Positions 1 through 7,966 of a DNA stretch of 23,681 bases are shown in pieces (positions within the stretch are counted from its first letter, which is position 1; the number at the start of each line of letters is the position of its first letter). A program made the position numbers and the translations under genes. The stretch spans positions 1 through 23,681 of the forward strand of contig CARUQW010000023.1 in assembly GCA_949077355.1 (NCBI GenBank). Direction: 5' to 3'. Origin of the DNA: an uncultured Clostridia bacterium. GTDB taxonomy: Bacteria; Bacillota; Clostridia; TANB77; CAG-508. The notes below the pieces were generated by a model. The model was not told where the DNA came from. It saw only the letters and a list, made by a program, of their open reading frames with translations, and searched no databases.

Positions 1-2
1 GA

Positions 3-677
3 CCATTGGGGCTACTTTTTCAGCAGCCTCATAATAATAGCCCTGTTTTTACTTTTCCATATTCTTCTGAGTATGCAATCACAAAAGAAGATAGCAATCC
101 AAACTATGCTGGCATTGGTCAAAAAAATGTTTCTGATAAGGATGGTTATTTTACTACTTTCACCACTGTTGATAAAAAATGTTATAAAGAATATAAACAA
201 AATGGAAACTCCTCTTGGAGTAGTCATACTTACTGGGGTGGCACAATGAGTGAAAATGGTTGTGGTATTACTTCTATTTCAATTTTATTGAGTGGCTATG
301 GAAAAAATTATACACCTGAATTTCTTAGAAAAAAATATTATCCTGTTTTAGATGGTGACCAAATTGCAAAAGAATTATCTAAAACTTTTGGTCTTAAAAA
401 TTCAGACTTTTTTTATGATGATGTTCATTTGTCTAAAAATTCCATTCTTAATCATCTGGAAAGTAATAAACCAATTCTTGTTTGTGTCTGGAATAAACCT
501 TCTAATAATCGTTGGACAACCGCTTCTCATTACATGGTTTTACTTGCTTGTGACGATAAGGAAAAAGTTTATGTTTCTAATCCTAATGGTCTGGTAAATG
601 ATAGCAACAGTTCTGGTTGGTATTCTATTGATGAAGTTACGCCTTTTCTTGCTAAAGCCTTATTTATAGAAATGTAG
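3..677 (+). CDS. C39-like cysteine peptidase domain protein, 3' end only
   Basis: This is the C-terminal part of a gene that starts upstream of the window. The frame is open to the left edge, and the TTG at 6 has no ribosome binding site. The visible ~223 residues look like a papain-fold C39 peptidase domain. Numbering from the TTG codon, the candidate catalytic Cys86 lies in SENGCGITSISILL, and the candidate His175 in ASHYMVLL is followed by a beta-strand segment and SNPNG, where the third polar residue usually sits. Such domains cleave peptides or cell-wall cross-links, and in Clostridia they often form the end of large secreted proteins, some of them from conjugation modules. No signal peptide or membrane segment is visible in this part. 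The gene is followed by a hairpin terminator and a + strand membrane protein gene, both convergent with the rest of the window. The domain call is fairly sure; the biological role is not. Confidence 0.65.
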   Translation, partial: PLGLLFQQPHNNSPVFTFPYSSEYAITKEDSNPNYAGIGQKNVSDKDGYFTTFTTVDKKCYKEYKQNGNSSWSSHTYWGGTMSENGCGITSISILLSGYGKNYTPEFLRKKYYPVLDGDQIAKELSKTFGLKNSDFFYDDVHLSKNSILNHLESNKPILVCVWNKPSNNRWTTASHYMVLLACDDKEKVYVSNPNGLVNDSNSSGWYSIDEVTPFLAKALFIEM

Positions 678-680
678 TTT

Positions 681-716
681 TTGTAAGGCAATCGCTTACA
701 ACTTTTGCTTTTTTAT
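681..716 (+). terminator. Hairpin terminator after the C39-like gene
   Basis: TTGTAAG (681-687) and CTTACAA (695-701) pair perfectly across a 7-nt loop and are followed by a T-rich tail up to 716, starting four bases after the stop codon. This fits a weak intrinsic terminator. Confidence 0.55.
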
Positions 717-733
717 GTAAAATATGATATAAT
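705..733 (+). promoter_or_regulatory. Extended -10 promoter for the membrane protein gene
   Basis: A perfect TATAAT at 728-733 is preceded by TG at 725-726, which makes an extended -10. A weak TTGCTT lies 17 bp upstream at 705-710. The leader then contains a 7-bp hairpin, TCAGCAT (756-762) pairing with ATGCTGA (771-777), before the ribosome binding site at 793-798. Confidence 0.55.
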
Positions 734-806
734 ATAAATTAGATACTATCCAATTTCAGCATGTTATTATATGCTGATACACAAAAAAAGAAAAGGAGAT
801 ATGGAT

Positions 807-1442
807 ATGACAATTTTATTATTACTACTGGTACTTGTTGTTAACTTCGGAATTTCTTGGGCAAATGCCAACTACGTTGGTCGGTATTGGTCAGAGTCAA
901 AAGAAGTAGGTGGTAGCTTTAGAGCCTATATCGTAGCTGGCTACGTTATGGCTATAGCTGGATTTACTATGGTGTATGGCTATATCCTATTACTTGTTTC
1001 TCCCATTTTCTTGCAATTTGCAGAAGTAGATAGAGATACTATCTTGATGTTTCAGCAACTTTCAACAGACTTAATTTATCTCTTCTGTGTTGTAACTATC
1101 ATTCCAACTGGTTTCTACATTTGGATTCGTAGTCTGAAACGATTTTGGGAAGAAAAGACTTTAGCCAATGGCTTGACTGCTGGATGGAATTCCTATGCAC
1201 AGATTCACAATACGATAAGTGCTGCTCGGAATACTCCTAGTGCTTTAGGAAGGGTCGCTAAAACTCTTTTTGGTGGCAAAGGAAAAAAGAAAGATAATAC
1301 GCTAATTGTGTTACTGGCAATCTTTGTTTTTATTCTTGCTATCTTTGGCGGATACTTTACAGCATCTTCTATTATGAAGAAAGCTGACCGCGAATATGAT
1401 ATGTTTGCCGACCTTAAAAAGAAGCATGTAGACGCTTTCTAA
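807..1442 (+). CDS. Small multi-pass membrane protein of unknown function
   Basis: The protein is 211 aa from the ATG at 807, which sits 8 nt after AAGGAG (793-798). The in-frame ATGs at 771 and 801 are poorer: 771 lies inside a hairpin and 801 is only 2 nt from the Shine-Dalgarno. Hydrophobic segments are near residues 2-16, 42-68, 88-110 and 165-185. Between the last two is a basic linker with FGGKGKKKDN, and the protein ends in a charged tail. I do not recognise the family. The gene has its own promoter and lies on the same strand as the C39-like peptidase gene, a pairing that would fit the end of an integrated conjugative element, although no transfer, relaxase or integrase gene is visible to support this. 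It ends at a palindromic terminator. Confidence 0.7.
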   Translation: MTILLLLLVLVVNFGISWANANYVGRYWSESKEVGGSFRAYIVAGYVMAIAGFTMVYGYILLLVSPIFLQFAEVDRDTILMFQQLSTDLIYLFCVVTIIPTGFYIWIRSLKRFWEEKTLANGLTAGWNSYAQIHNTISAARNTPSALGRVAKTLFGGKGKKKDNTLIVLLAIFVFILAIFGGYFTASSIMKKADREYDMFADLKKKHVDAF

Positions 1443-1460
1443 AGTATTATCTCTAAAAAG

Positions 1461-1500
1461 CAAAAGAACTGTGATATCACAGTTCTTTTGTTTTATTTTC
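1461..1500. terminator. Bidirectional terminator, perfect 30-bp palindrome
   Basis: CAAAAGAACTGTGAT (1461-1475) is followed directly by its exact reverse complement (1476-1490) and then by TTTTATTTT. On the other strand the palindrome is followed by CTTTTTAGAG. It lies between converging genes and can serve both. The signal peptidase stop codon (1477-1479, minus strand) lies inside the stem. Confidence 0.8.
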
Positions 1501-2082
1501 TTCATATTTTTTTCGTTTTTCAGTTCTTTCTTGTTTCCTTTTTTGAATCCTACTTTTATAACAAGAAATCAAGATAACTATCATTACTAGTATAATTAAT
1601 GTAATTTTACTTTTTAAAATATGGGTAATAATTCCAAACTGACTAATTTTAAATTGATATTTTCCTTCTATCTGTTCGTAGGTTATTTGTTCTTTGTCCT
1701 CTGTGTTATTATTATCTCCCTTAGTTGTATATTTTTTTATTCCATTTTCTTTTTCAATTTTAATCACTCTATGTGTTACATTGGTTTGATTTCTGGTATT
1801 AAAAGATATAATGTCATTTACTTGAATCTCTTCCTCTGGGACTTTTTTTACCAAAATAGCATCCTGCTTTAAAATTGTTGGTTCCATACTTCCAGATACA
1901 ATCACAAAACTTTTATATCCAAAAAAATCTGGCGTTTCATCTGGATGAATAAATGATTTGATAATTAAAGTAAAGTTAAATATGATAATTGGGATTAATA
2001 CAATATACAAAATTGCACTAACAATTCTTCCTACTGTATGAATTCTTCTATTTTCTTTCTGAACTTTATCGATTTTGTACAT
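1477..2082 (-). CDS. sipW: Signal peptidase I, SipW/ER type
   Basis: This is a membrane-bound serine protease that removes signal peptides from exported proteins. The 201-residue protein has an N-terminal membrane segment at about 20-43 and the nucleophile Ser65 in IVSGSMEPTI. His104 in VTHRVI takes the place of the lysine general base of ordinary bacterial enzymes, and Asp123 lies in TTKGDNNN. This Ser/His/Asp set marks the SipW or archaeal/ER branch. A second membrane segment is near 159-174, followed by a very basic tail, as is usual for SipW. The ATG at 2082 follows AAAAGGAGA. The gene lies 41 nt behind the Nudix gene, probably at the end of the metK unit. In Bacillus, SipW processes spore-coat and biofilm proteins; no such substrate is next to it here, although the prepilin-like gene at 18108-19728 is a possible surface substrate. 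Confidence 0.88.
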   Translation of the reverse strand: MYKIDKVQKENRRIHTVGRIVSAILYIVLIPIIIFNFTLIIKSFIHPDETPDFFGYKSFVIVSGSMEPTILKQDAILVKKVPEEEIQVNDIISFNTRNQTNVTHRVIKIEKENGIKKYTTKGDNNNTEDKEQITYEQIEGKYQFKISQFGIITHILKSKITLIILVMIVILISCYKSRIQKRKQERTEKRKKYEENKTKEL

Positions 2083-2123
2083 TTTTTCTCCTTTTCGTTC
2101 GTTTTCCTCATTTTAACATATTT

Positions 2124-2705
2124 TTACATTTGTTTCAACTTTTCATTTAACTTTGTATAAATATTTTCCTTCATCCAAGTTTCTTTCGATACGTCTTTTA
2201 CTTTTTCAATTGGAACCCATTTTACTCCACTATTTTCATCTTCTTTAACATGTAGTGCTTCTTTTTCGTCAACTTCTAAGAGATAGGTAAGATTTAAATG
2301 AATATGAGAAGATACATATTTCCCTCTTTTTACATGTCCATTTACAGTAATTGCTTCTAATGAGAAAATAGAATCTTCTAAAATTTTCACATTTTCTATT
2401 CCTGTTTCTTCTTTTAATTCCTTAATTGCTACTTTTAATAAATCAGCCTCTCCATCACTATGTCCACCTGTCCACGCCCAAGATTGATAAATATTATGAT
2501 AAATCATTAATACCTTTGTTCTTTCTTTATTAACTGCCCAACTTGATGCTGTAAAATGCGCAAATTCGTTTTCTCTTACCAAGATATTTTCAAATGTATC
2601 TATATATTTTAACATAACTTGTTTGTCTTTTTCTTCTTGTTCATTGTATGGTTTATAATTTGTTATTTGCTTCTTCAAATCTACTAAATTCATATGTTTT
2701 CTCAT
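2124..2705 (-). CDS. Nudix hydrolase
   Basis: The protein is 193 aa and has a Nudix box near residues 80-103, with WTGGHSDGEADLL followed by IKELKEETGI. It belongs to the GGHxDG-E/D variant, in which one extra residue lies between the first Glu and the (R/K)E-L-x-EE-x-G helix. Nudix enzymes hydrolyse nucleoside diphosphates linked to another moiety, with metal bound by the Glu-rich helix; the substrate cannot be read from this sequence. A long helical N-terminus of about 45 residues precedes the fold. The ATG at 2705 is only 4 nt after the metK stop codon, and AGGAAG abuts it directly. The second ATG (2693, protein start MNLVDL) is 12 nt from that Shine-Dalgarno and may be the true start. Close coupling to metK suggests co-transcription. 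Confidence 0.85.
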   Translation of the reverse strand: MRKHMNLVDLKKQITNYKPYNEQEEKDKQVMLKYIDTFENILVRENEFAHFTASSWAVNKERTKVLMIYHNIYQSWAWTGGHSDGEADLLKVAIKELKEETGIENVKILEDSIFSLEAITVNGHVKRGKYVSSHIHLNLTYLLEVDEKEALHVKEDENSGVKWVPIEKVKDVSKETWMKENIYTKLNEKLKQM

Positions 2706-2709
2706 CTTC

Positions 2710-3819
2710 CTACATTTTAATTACTTTTTCCCAAGGTAATTCATCTTTTCCAAAATGTCCATAATTGGTTGTTTTCGTATAAATCGGTTGTTTCAAATTT
2801 AAATATTTTATAATTCCATCTGGTGTCAAATCAAATTTTTCCTTGATTAATGCTACTAGTTCCTCTTCTGTCTTCGTCCCTGTTCCAAATGTATTAATAC
2901 ACACAGATAGTGGCTGTTCCATTCCAATAGCATAAGACACTTGTATTTCACATTTTTTAGCATAACCATTGGCTACTATATTTTTAGCAATATGACGCAT
3001 CATATAAGCACCACTTCTGTCTACTTTACTAGGGTCTTTTCCAGAGAACGCTCCTCCACCATGACAGCTATATCCTCCATAAGTATCTACAATAATTTTT
3101 CTTCCTGTTAATCCTGTGTCTCCTAATGGTCCACCAATTACAAATCTGCCTGTTGGATTGATATAGAAATTTGTATGCTCATCTCTCATGTTTTCTGGTA
3201 CAATTGGTTTAATTACCTTTTCTATAATATCTTTTTTCAATTGTTCTTGTTCTATATTGGCTTCATGTTGTGTAGATATCAATATGGTTTCAATTCTTTT
3301 TGGTTTATCATTTTCATATTCAACTGTCACTTGTGTTTTTCCATCTGGTCTTAAATAAGGAATTACTTTTTCTCTTCTCACTTCTGTTAATCTTCTCGCT
3401 AATTTATGTGCCATACTAATAGCATATGGCATATAATTTTCTGTTTCATCAGAAGCATATCCAAACATAATTCCTTGATCTCCAGCACCCCCTACATCTA
3501 CTCCCATTGCAATGTCTGGACTTTGTTTTGTAATATTAATATCTATTTGACATGTATCTGGGTCAATATCAATGGCAGCATTTCCATAGCCAATATTTTT
3601 TATTGTCTCTCTTACTATTTTTTCATAGTCAATCTCTCCATTACATGTAATTTGTCCTGCCACCGTTATTTTATTACTAGATGCAAAAGTTTCTACTGCA
3701 ACTCTTGCATTTTTGTCCTGCTCTATACACTTATCTAAAATAGTATCTGATATCGTATCACATAATTTATCTGGATGTCCTTCTGTTACACTTTCTGACG
3801 TAAAATAATATTGCTTCAT
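2710..3819 (-). CDS. metK: S-adenosylmethionine synthase
   Basis: This cytoplasmic enzyme makes S-adenosylmethionine from methionine and ATP, releasing phosphate and diphosphate. The 369-aa length is close to the family norm of about 380-400. Signature segments are SESVTEGHPDKLCD near the N-terminus (ATP and metal binding), GVDVGGAGDQGIMFGYA (the adenine-site hexapeptide region), and GGGAFSGKDPSKVDRSGAY (phosphate-binding P-loop-like signature). The start is the ATG at 3819, placed 6 nt after AAAAGGAG. A TTG at 3840 would add seven residues but lies upstream of that Shine-Dalgarno. A strong promoter lies 68 nt upstream, and the leader holds a REP-like hairpin instead of a recognisable SAM riboswitch. 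The Nudix gene follows after 4 nt. Confidence 0.97.
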   Translation of the reverse strand: MKQYYFTSESVTEGHPDKLCDTISDTILDKCIEQDKNARVAVETFASSNKITVAGQITCNGEIDYEKIVRETIKNIGYGNAAIDIDPDTCQIDINITKQSPDIAMGVDVGGAGDQGIMFGYASDETENYMPYAISMAHKLARRLTEVRREKVIPYLRPDGKTQVTVEYENDKPKRIETILISTQHEANIEQEQLKKDIIEKVIKPIVPENMRDEHTNFYINPTGRFVIGGPLGDTGLTGRKIIVDTYGGYSCHGGGAFSGKDPSKVDRSGAYMMRHIAKNIVANGYAKKCEIQVSYAIGMEQPLSVCINTFGTGTKTEEELVALIKEKFDLTPDGIIKYLNLKQPIYTKTTNYGHFGKDELPWEKVIKM

Positions 3820-3833
3820 TTCTTTCTCCTTTT

Positions 3834-3867
3834 TTGCCAATAGGGACAGACCTTTTTGGCAATTTCT
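3834..3867 (-). repeat. REP-like 5' leader element, copy A (metK)
   Basis: TTGCCAA (3834-3840) and TTGGCAA (3856-3862) form a perfect 7-bp inverted repeat enclosing AGGGACAGACC. AATTTCT follows. The same AGGGAC-N3-CC ... GCAA arrangement recurs upstream of uvrA and blaI. Its end lies a few bases from the metK Shine-Dalgarno. Confidence 0.55.
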
Positions 3868-3886
3868 AAAATTTCTAATACCTTAT

Positions 3887-3915
3887 ATTATGCCATTTTT
3901 TGCAATATTTGTCAA
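3887..3915 (-). promoter_or_regulatory. metK promoter
   Basis: On the minus strand TTGACA (3915-3910) is separated by 17 bp from CATAAT (3892-3887), close to a consensus sigma-A promoter. It begins only 12 nt after the gpr stop codon, so metK has its own start site. The expected leader is about 60 nt. Confidence 0.75.
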
Positions 3916-3927
3916 TACAAAACAGTA

Positions 3928-4860
3928 TTACATAGCACCATTAATACCGCTAGCCACAATATCTTTCATATTTTCAATTAAATTATCAATTTCTTTCGGT
4001 GTTACAATTAAATTATAATCTTTTGGTATCAATGCTTCACGAATTTCCTCGTAATTATCTTCTTCTTTCATTTGATTCAAATAATCATTTGATTTTGCTT
4101 CATTTTGTAATTTTTCAATCAATAAATCTAAACAATCATTTACCAAAACTGCTGTTTCTACTACAGTTGGAATCCCAATTGCTACAACTGGAACCCCCAA
4201 CGTTTTTTTACTAATTTCACTTCTTGTATTTCCAACACCTGCGCCTGGTACAATTCCAGTATCTGACAATTGAACGGTACTACTAATTCTTTCTATACTA
4301 CGAGATGCCAAAGCATCAATTACTATTACCAATTTGGGTTTAGTGTTTTCTACAATTCCTTTCAAAATTTCAACCGTCTCAATTCCAGTCGTCCCTAATA
4401 CTCCTGGCGATATAGCACTTACCATTCTTGTCCCTTCTTCTACATATTGTGGCAAATAGTTGATAATATGTCTAGTTACTTCAATTTCATTAATTACTTT
4501 TGGTCCTAAGGCATCTGGTGTAACATAAATATTTCCAAGCCCCACTACCAAAATCTCTCCTTGTGCATCAATATGACTTCCTATTACTTGCTTTAATTCT
4601 TTACTTAGTATTTCTGCTGCTTTTTGGATTTCTTCGTCTTGTGCGATTTTTAATTTTTTAATATCAATCGTAATATAATTTCCTATTGGCTTTCCTATGG
4701 CTTTTTCTCCATTTTCATTTGTTATTTTCACTCTTTCTACCTTTATATTTTCATCAATTTCTTCTTGGTTAGTTTCTATTCCATCAATTTCCTCCAGTTG
4801 ATTCGCTTTTTGATAAATTTCTTTTCTTTCAGATGCTAAATCTGTTCTAAAATTAAACAT
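3928..4860 (-). CDS. gpr: Spore germination protease GPR
   Basis: GPR degrades the small acid-soluble proteins that coat spore DNA, releasing amino acids when spores germinate. It is an unusual aspartate protease made as a zymogen that cuts off its own N-terminal pro-peptide. The 310-aa protein starts with MFNFRTDLA, the usual pro-region context. The two conserved Asp residues are D116 in TPDALGP and D182 in VIDALASRS. VVGLGN and GTTGIET are further family blocks. The ATG at 4860 has GGGAGG 5 nt upstream; the earlier in-frame ATG at 4878 has no site. The gene stands alone between uvrA and metK. A sporulation-specific promoter was not identified. Its presence is the best evidence that the host makes endospores. 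Confidence 0.95.
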   Translation of the reverse strand: MFNFRTDLASERKEIYQKANQLEEIDGIETNQEEIDENIKVERVKITNENGEKAIGKPIGNYITIDIKKLKIAQDEEIQKAAEILSKELKQVIGSHIDAQGEILVVGLGNIYVTPDALGPKVINEIEVTRHIINYLPQYVEEGTRMVSAISPGVLGTTGIETVEILKGIVENTKPKLVIVIDALASRSIERISSTVQLSDTGIVPGAGVGNTRSEISKKTLGVPVVAIGIPTVVETAVLVNDCLDLLIEKLQNEAKSNDYLNQMKEEDNYEEIREALIPKDYNLIVTPKEIDNLIENMKDIVASGINGAM

Positions 4861-4921
4861 ATTTTCCTCCCTTTCCATTTTTCTTTAGTATTAACCACTT
4901 AAAACATTTTTATGATAAAAC

Positions 4922-4964
4922 CAAAAAGAATTGTTCCTGCTTTATGCTAAAAACAATTCTTTTC
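4922..4964 (-). terminator. uvrA: uvrA terminator
   Basis: AAAAGAATTGTT (4924-4935) pairs perfectly with AACAATTCTTTT (4952-4963) around a 16-nt loop, and CC/GG pairs can extend the stem. Downstream on the minus strand is TTTTTGG followed by TTTT. It lies between uvrA and gpr and fits a terminator for uvrA. Confidence 0.7.
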
Positions 4965-4969
4965 GGTAG

Positions 4970-5008
4970 TTATATAATGTTTTCTATTTTTTCTTCAAAC
5001 GTCATCAT
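4970..5008 (-). other. Possible 12-codon ORF with its Shine-Dalgarno in a hairpin loop
   Basis: Directly behind uvrA, GGAGG (5021-5017) is followed after 8 nt by ATG-ATG and a 12-residue frame, MMTFEEKIENII, that ends just before the uvrA terminator. The Shine-Dalgarno lies in the loop of a perfect 12-bp hairpin (5004-5015 with 5027-5038). It may be a leftover gene start, a leader peptide or chance. Confidence 0.25.
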
Positions 5009-5038
5009 GATTTTTTCCTCCATCCCAAAAATCATGAT
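5004..5038. repeat. 12-bp inverted repeat over the uvrA stop codon
   Basis: ATCATGATTTTT (5004-5015) and AAAAATCATGAT (5027-5038) are exact reverse complements around an 11-nt loop. The uvrA stop (5034-5032, minus strand) lies in one arm. No T-run follows on the minus strand, so it is not a typical terminator. Confidence 0.6.
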
Positions 5039-7864
5039 ATGTATTTCTTTAAAAATTTGCCCGTATGACTTCTCTCGTTAGTACAAATTTGCTCTGGTGT
5101 GCCAATGGCAACAACTTCGCCTCCATTGTCTCCTCCTTCTGGTCCTAAGTCTATGATATGGTCACAGGTTTTGATTAAGTCTAGGTTATGTTCGATTACG
5201 ATAATGGTGTTTCCTGTGTCTACTAATCTTTGTAGAATATCAACTAATTTATGAACATCAGCAATATGAAGTCCTGTAGTTGGTTCATCTAGAATATATA
5301 AAGTTTTCCCAGTTGCTCTTTTGGATAATTCCGTTGCAAGTTTAACTCTTTGTGCTTCTCCTCCAGATAGTGTAGTAGATGGTTGCCCCAATTTGATATA
5401 ACTAAGTCCCACATCATGTAAAGTTTGTATCTTTTGTTTGATTTTTGGTATTTTATCAAAAAATATCAAAGCCTCTTCTACCGTCATGTCTAAAACATCT
5501 GCAATAGTTTTTCCTTTATATTTTACTTCTAAGGTTTCTCGGTTATATCGTTTCCCTTTACATACTTCACATGGTACATAGATGTCTGGTAAGAAATGCA
5601 TTTCAATCTTGTGGACGCCATCACCGTTACAACTTTCACATCTTCCCCCTGCTACATTAAAACTAAATCTTCCTTTTTGATAACCACGCATTTTTGCTTC
5701 TTCTGTAGCTGCAAAAATATCTCGAATCAAATCAAATACACCAGTATAGGTTGCTGGATTGGAGCGTGGTGTTCTACCAATTGGTGATTGGTCAATATTA
5801 ATAATTTTATCAATATTTTGTAGACCTTTTACTCCCTTGCATTTTCCTGGTTTTTCATTAGAGCCATTTAATTCTTTTACTACGGTTTTATATAATACTT
5901 CATTGACTAAAGTTGATTTTCCAGATCCAGATACTCCTGTTACACAATTAAATACACCTAATGGAAATTTGACACTAACATTTTTCAAATTATTTTCAGT
6001 GGCCTCCTGTACTTCAATTACTTTCGTTTTTGTATGCTTTCTTCGTTTTTTCGGTACTGGAATTTGTTTTCTGCCACTTAAGTATTGTCCTGTAACAGAT
6101 GCTTCTACTTGCTTTACTTCTTCTGCTGTTCCGTTGAGCCATAACTTGTCCACCATGAGTTCCTGCTCCTGGTCCTATATCTATAATTTGGTCAGCTGCA
6201 TACATGGTATCTTCATCATGTTCTACCACTAAAAGAGTATTTCCCAAATCTCTTAATTTTTTAAGAGTTGCTAATAGCCTATCATTATCTCTTTGATGCA
6301 ATCCAATACTTGGTTCATCTAATATATATAATACTCCTGTTAAACCTGAACCAATTTGCGTTGCCAATCGAATTCTTTGCGCTTCCCCTCCAGACAAGCT
6401 TCCTGCATTTCTAGATAAAGTTAAATATTCTAATCCTACATCCATTAAAAATTGTAATCTTTGGTCAATTTCTTTTAAAATCAACTCTGATATCATAGCT
6501 TCTGTTTTGGTTAGGGTCAAGTTATTTAAATGCTCTTTTATTTTATGAATTGACATTTCTGTTAATTCATTGATATTTTTGTCTCCTACTTTAATGGATA
6601 AAATTTCTGGCTTTAATCTTGCACCATGACAAGAATGACATGGTGAATTACTCATATACATTTCATAGAAATCTCTCATCCCTTGTGATTTTGTTTCATT
6701 ATGACGTCTATCTAAAGTTGGTAATACTCCTTCAAATGGTGCTGTAAATTTTCGAACTCCTGCATAAGAAGAATATTCAAAATCAATTTCATCTTCTCCT
6801 GTACCATATAAGATTTTTTCCAAAAACCATCTTGGTAAATCTTTTATTTTCTTATTTTTGATTTCAACACCATAATATTTTCCGATACTTTCAAAATACA
6901 TCTTAGCCATGGTATCACCTTTTTTCATGGTACTAGAACCAAAAGCTTTTACACCATCGTATAAGGTCTTATTTTTATCAGGAATGATTAAATCTTCATC
7001 CATTTTCATTAAATAACCTATTCCTGTACAGGTTGGACATGCTCCAAAAGGATTATTAAAAGAAAACATTCTTGGACTTAATTCTGGAAAGCTAAATCCA
7101 CAGTCTGGACAAGCATAATTACAACTATATAATACTGGTTTTTGTCCTATTACATCAATTAGCACCATTTTATCTGCATGCTTTAAAGCAATTTCTACAG
7201 ACTCTGTTAATCGACTGATAATATCTGGTTTAATTACTAAACGGTCTACTACTAACTCTACTTCATGCTTTTTCTTTTTATCTAAAGAAATCTCATCTTC
7301 TCCTAATTCATAGATTTCACCATCAATTCGAACTCTTACAAATCCTTCTTTTTGATATCCTTCTAGTTGTTTTGTAAATTCCCCTTTTCTTCCTCTAACT
7401 ACTGGTGCTAATACTTGAATTTTGGTACCTTCTGGCAAATTCATAATATTATCTATAATTTGGTCAATGCTTTGCTTTTCTATTTTTTTATGACAATTTG
7501 GACAGTATGGAACTCCTATTCTAGCATACAACAAACGAATGTAGTCATATATTTCAGTTACTGTTCCAACCGTTGAACGTGGATTTTTCGAAGTAGTTTT
7601 CTGGTCTATTGAAATAGCTGGTGATAATCCATCAATTCTTTCTACCTCTGGTTTTTCCATCAAACCTAAGAATTGTCTTGCATAGGAAGACAAACTTTCT
7701 ACATATCTTCTTTGTCCTTCTGCATATAGAGTATCAAAAGCCAAACTTGATTTTCCTGATCCAGATAATCCTGTAATAACTACTAATTTATCTCTTGGGA
7801 TTTCTAAATTTATATTCTTTAAGTTATGCTCTTTTGCCCCTTTTATTGTGATTTTATCATTCAT
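5032..7864 (-). pseudogene. uvrA: UvrA, excinuclease ABC subunit A, split by a +1 frameshift
   Basis: UvrA is the damage-recognising ATPase of nucleotide excision repair. The N-terminal part reads from the ATG at 7864, which follows AGGAGGT, and shows Walker A GLSGSGKSS, paired-Cys zinc ligands (CPNC, CHSC, CPDC/CPTC), the signature LSGGEAQRIRLA and Walker B LYILDEPSIGLH. After GTHGGQVMAQ near 6131-6137 the frame is lost and runs on to 6014. The correct sequence continues in the other frame as GTAEEVKQVEASVTGQYLSG and carries the second ATP-binding half: GVSGSGKST, the CESC and CEVC zinc cysteines and LSGGEAQRVKLA. Removing one base from CAACGGA restores one frame of about 943 aa, close to the ~950 aa of other UvrA proteins. 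All motifs are intact apart from the shift, so it is either a sequencing error or a very recent mutation. The break is not in a long homopolymer. Confidence 0.93.
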
Positions 7865-7883
7865 ATTTACCTCCTGTTTTCAA

Positions 7884-7927
7884 AGGAATTTTAGGGACAT
7901 TCCTTAAAATCCCTGTTCGCAATTTCT
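7884..7927 (-). repeat. REP-like 5' leader element with hairpin, copy B (uvrA)
   Basis: AGGGACATTCC (7893-7903) with CGCAATTTCT nearby (7918-7927) resembles the elements before metK and blaI. It overlaps a hairpin between 7884-7897 and 7901-7914 with a 3-nt loop and 13 of 14 positions paired, one of them G-U. It lies between the uvrA promoter and the Shine-Dalgarno. No T-run follows. Confidence 0.5.
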
Positions 7928-7956
7928 ATTATACTATATTTCCTTTTTTAAAACAA
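7928..7956 (-). promoter_or_regulatory. uvrA: uvrA promoter
   Basis: TTGTTT (7956-7951), a 17-bp spacer and a perfect TATAAT (7933-7928) on the minus strand. It starts about 10 nt after the stop codon of the upstream MFS gene, with no terminator visible between them. Confidence 0.6.
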
Positions 7957-7966
7957 GAGTTTGGTA

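Noticed and set aside
3820..3927. SAM riboswitch before metK
   Set aside because: The predicted leader is about 60 nt and holds only the REP-like hairpin; an S-box needs about 100 nt or more with several helices.
6014..6156. Programmed frameshifting in uvrA
   Set aside because: The overlap has no slippery heptamer or stimulating structure that I can see, and UvrA is not known to use frameshifting.
5759..6232. + strand open frame of 157 codons opposite uvrA
   Set aside because: It has no homology-like motifs or ribosome binding site and mirrors the coding bias of uvrA.
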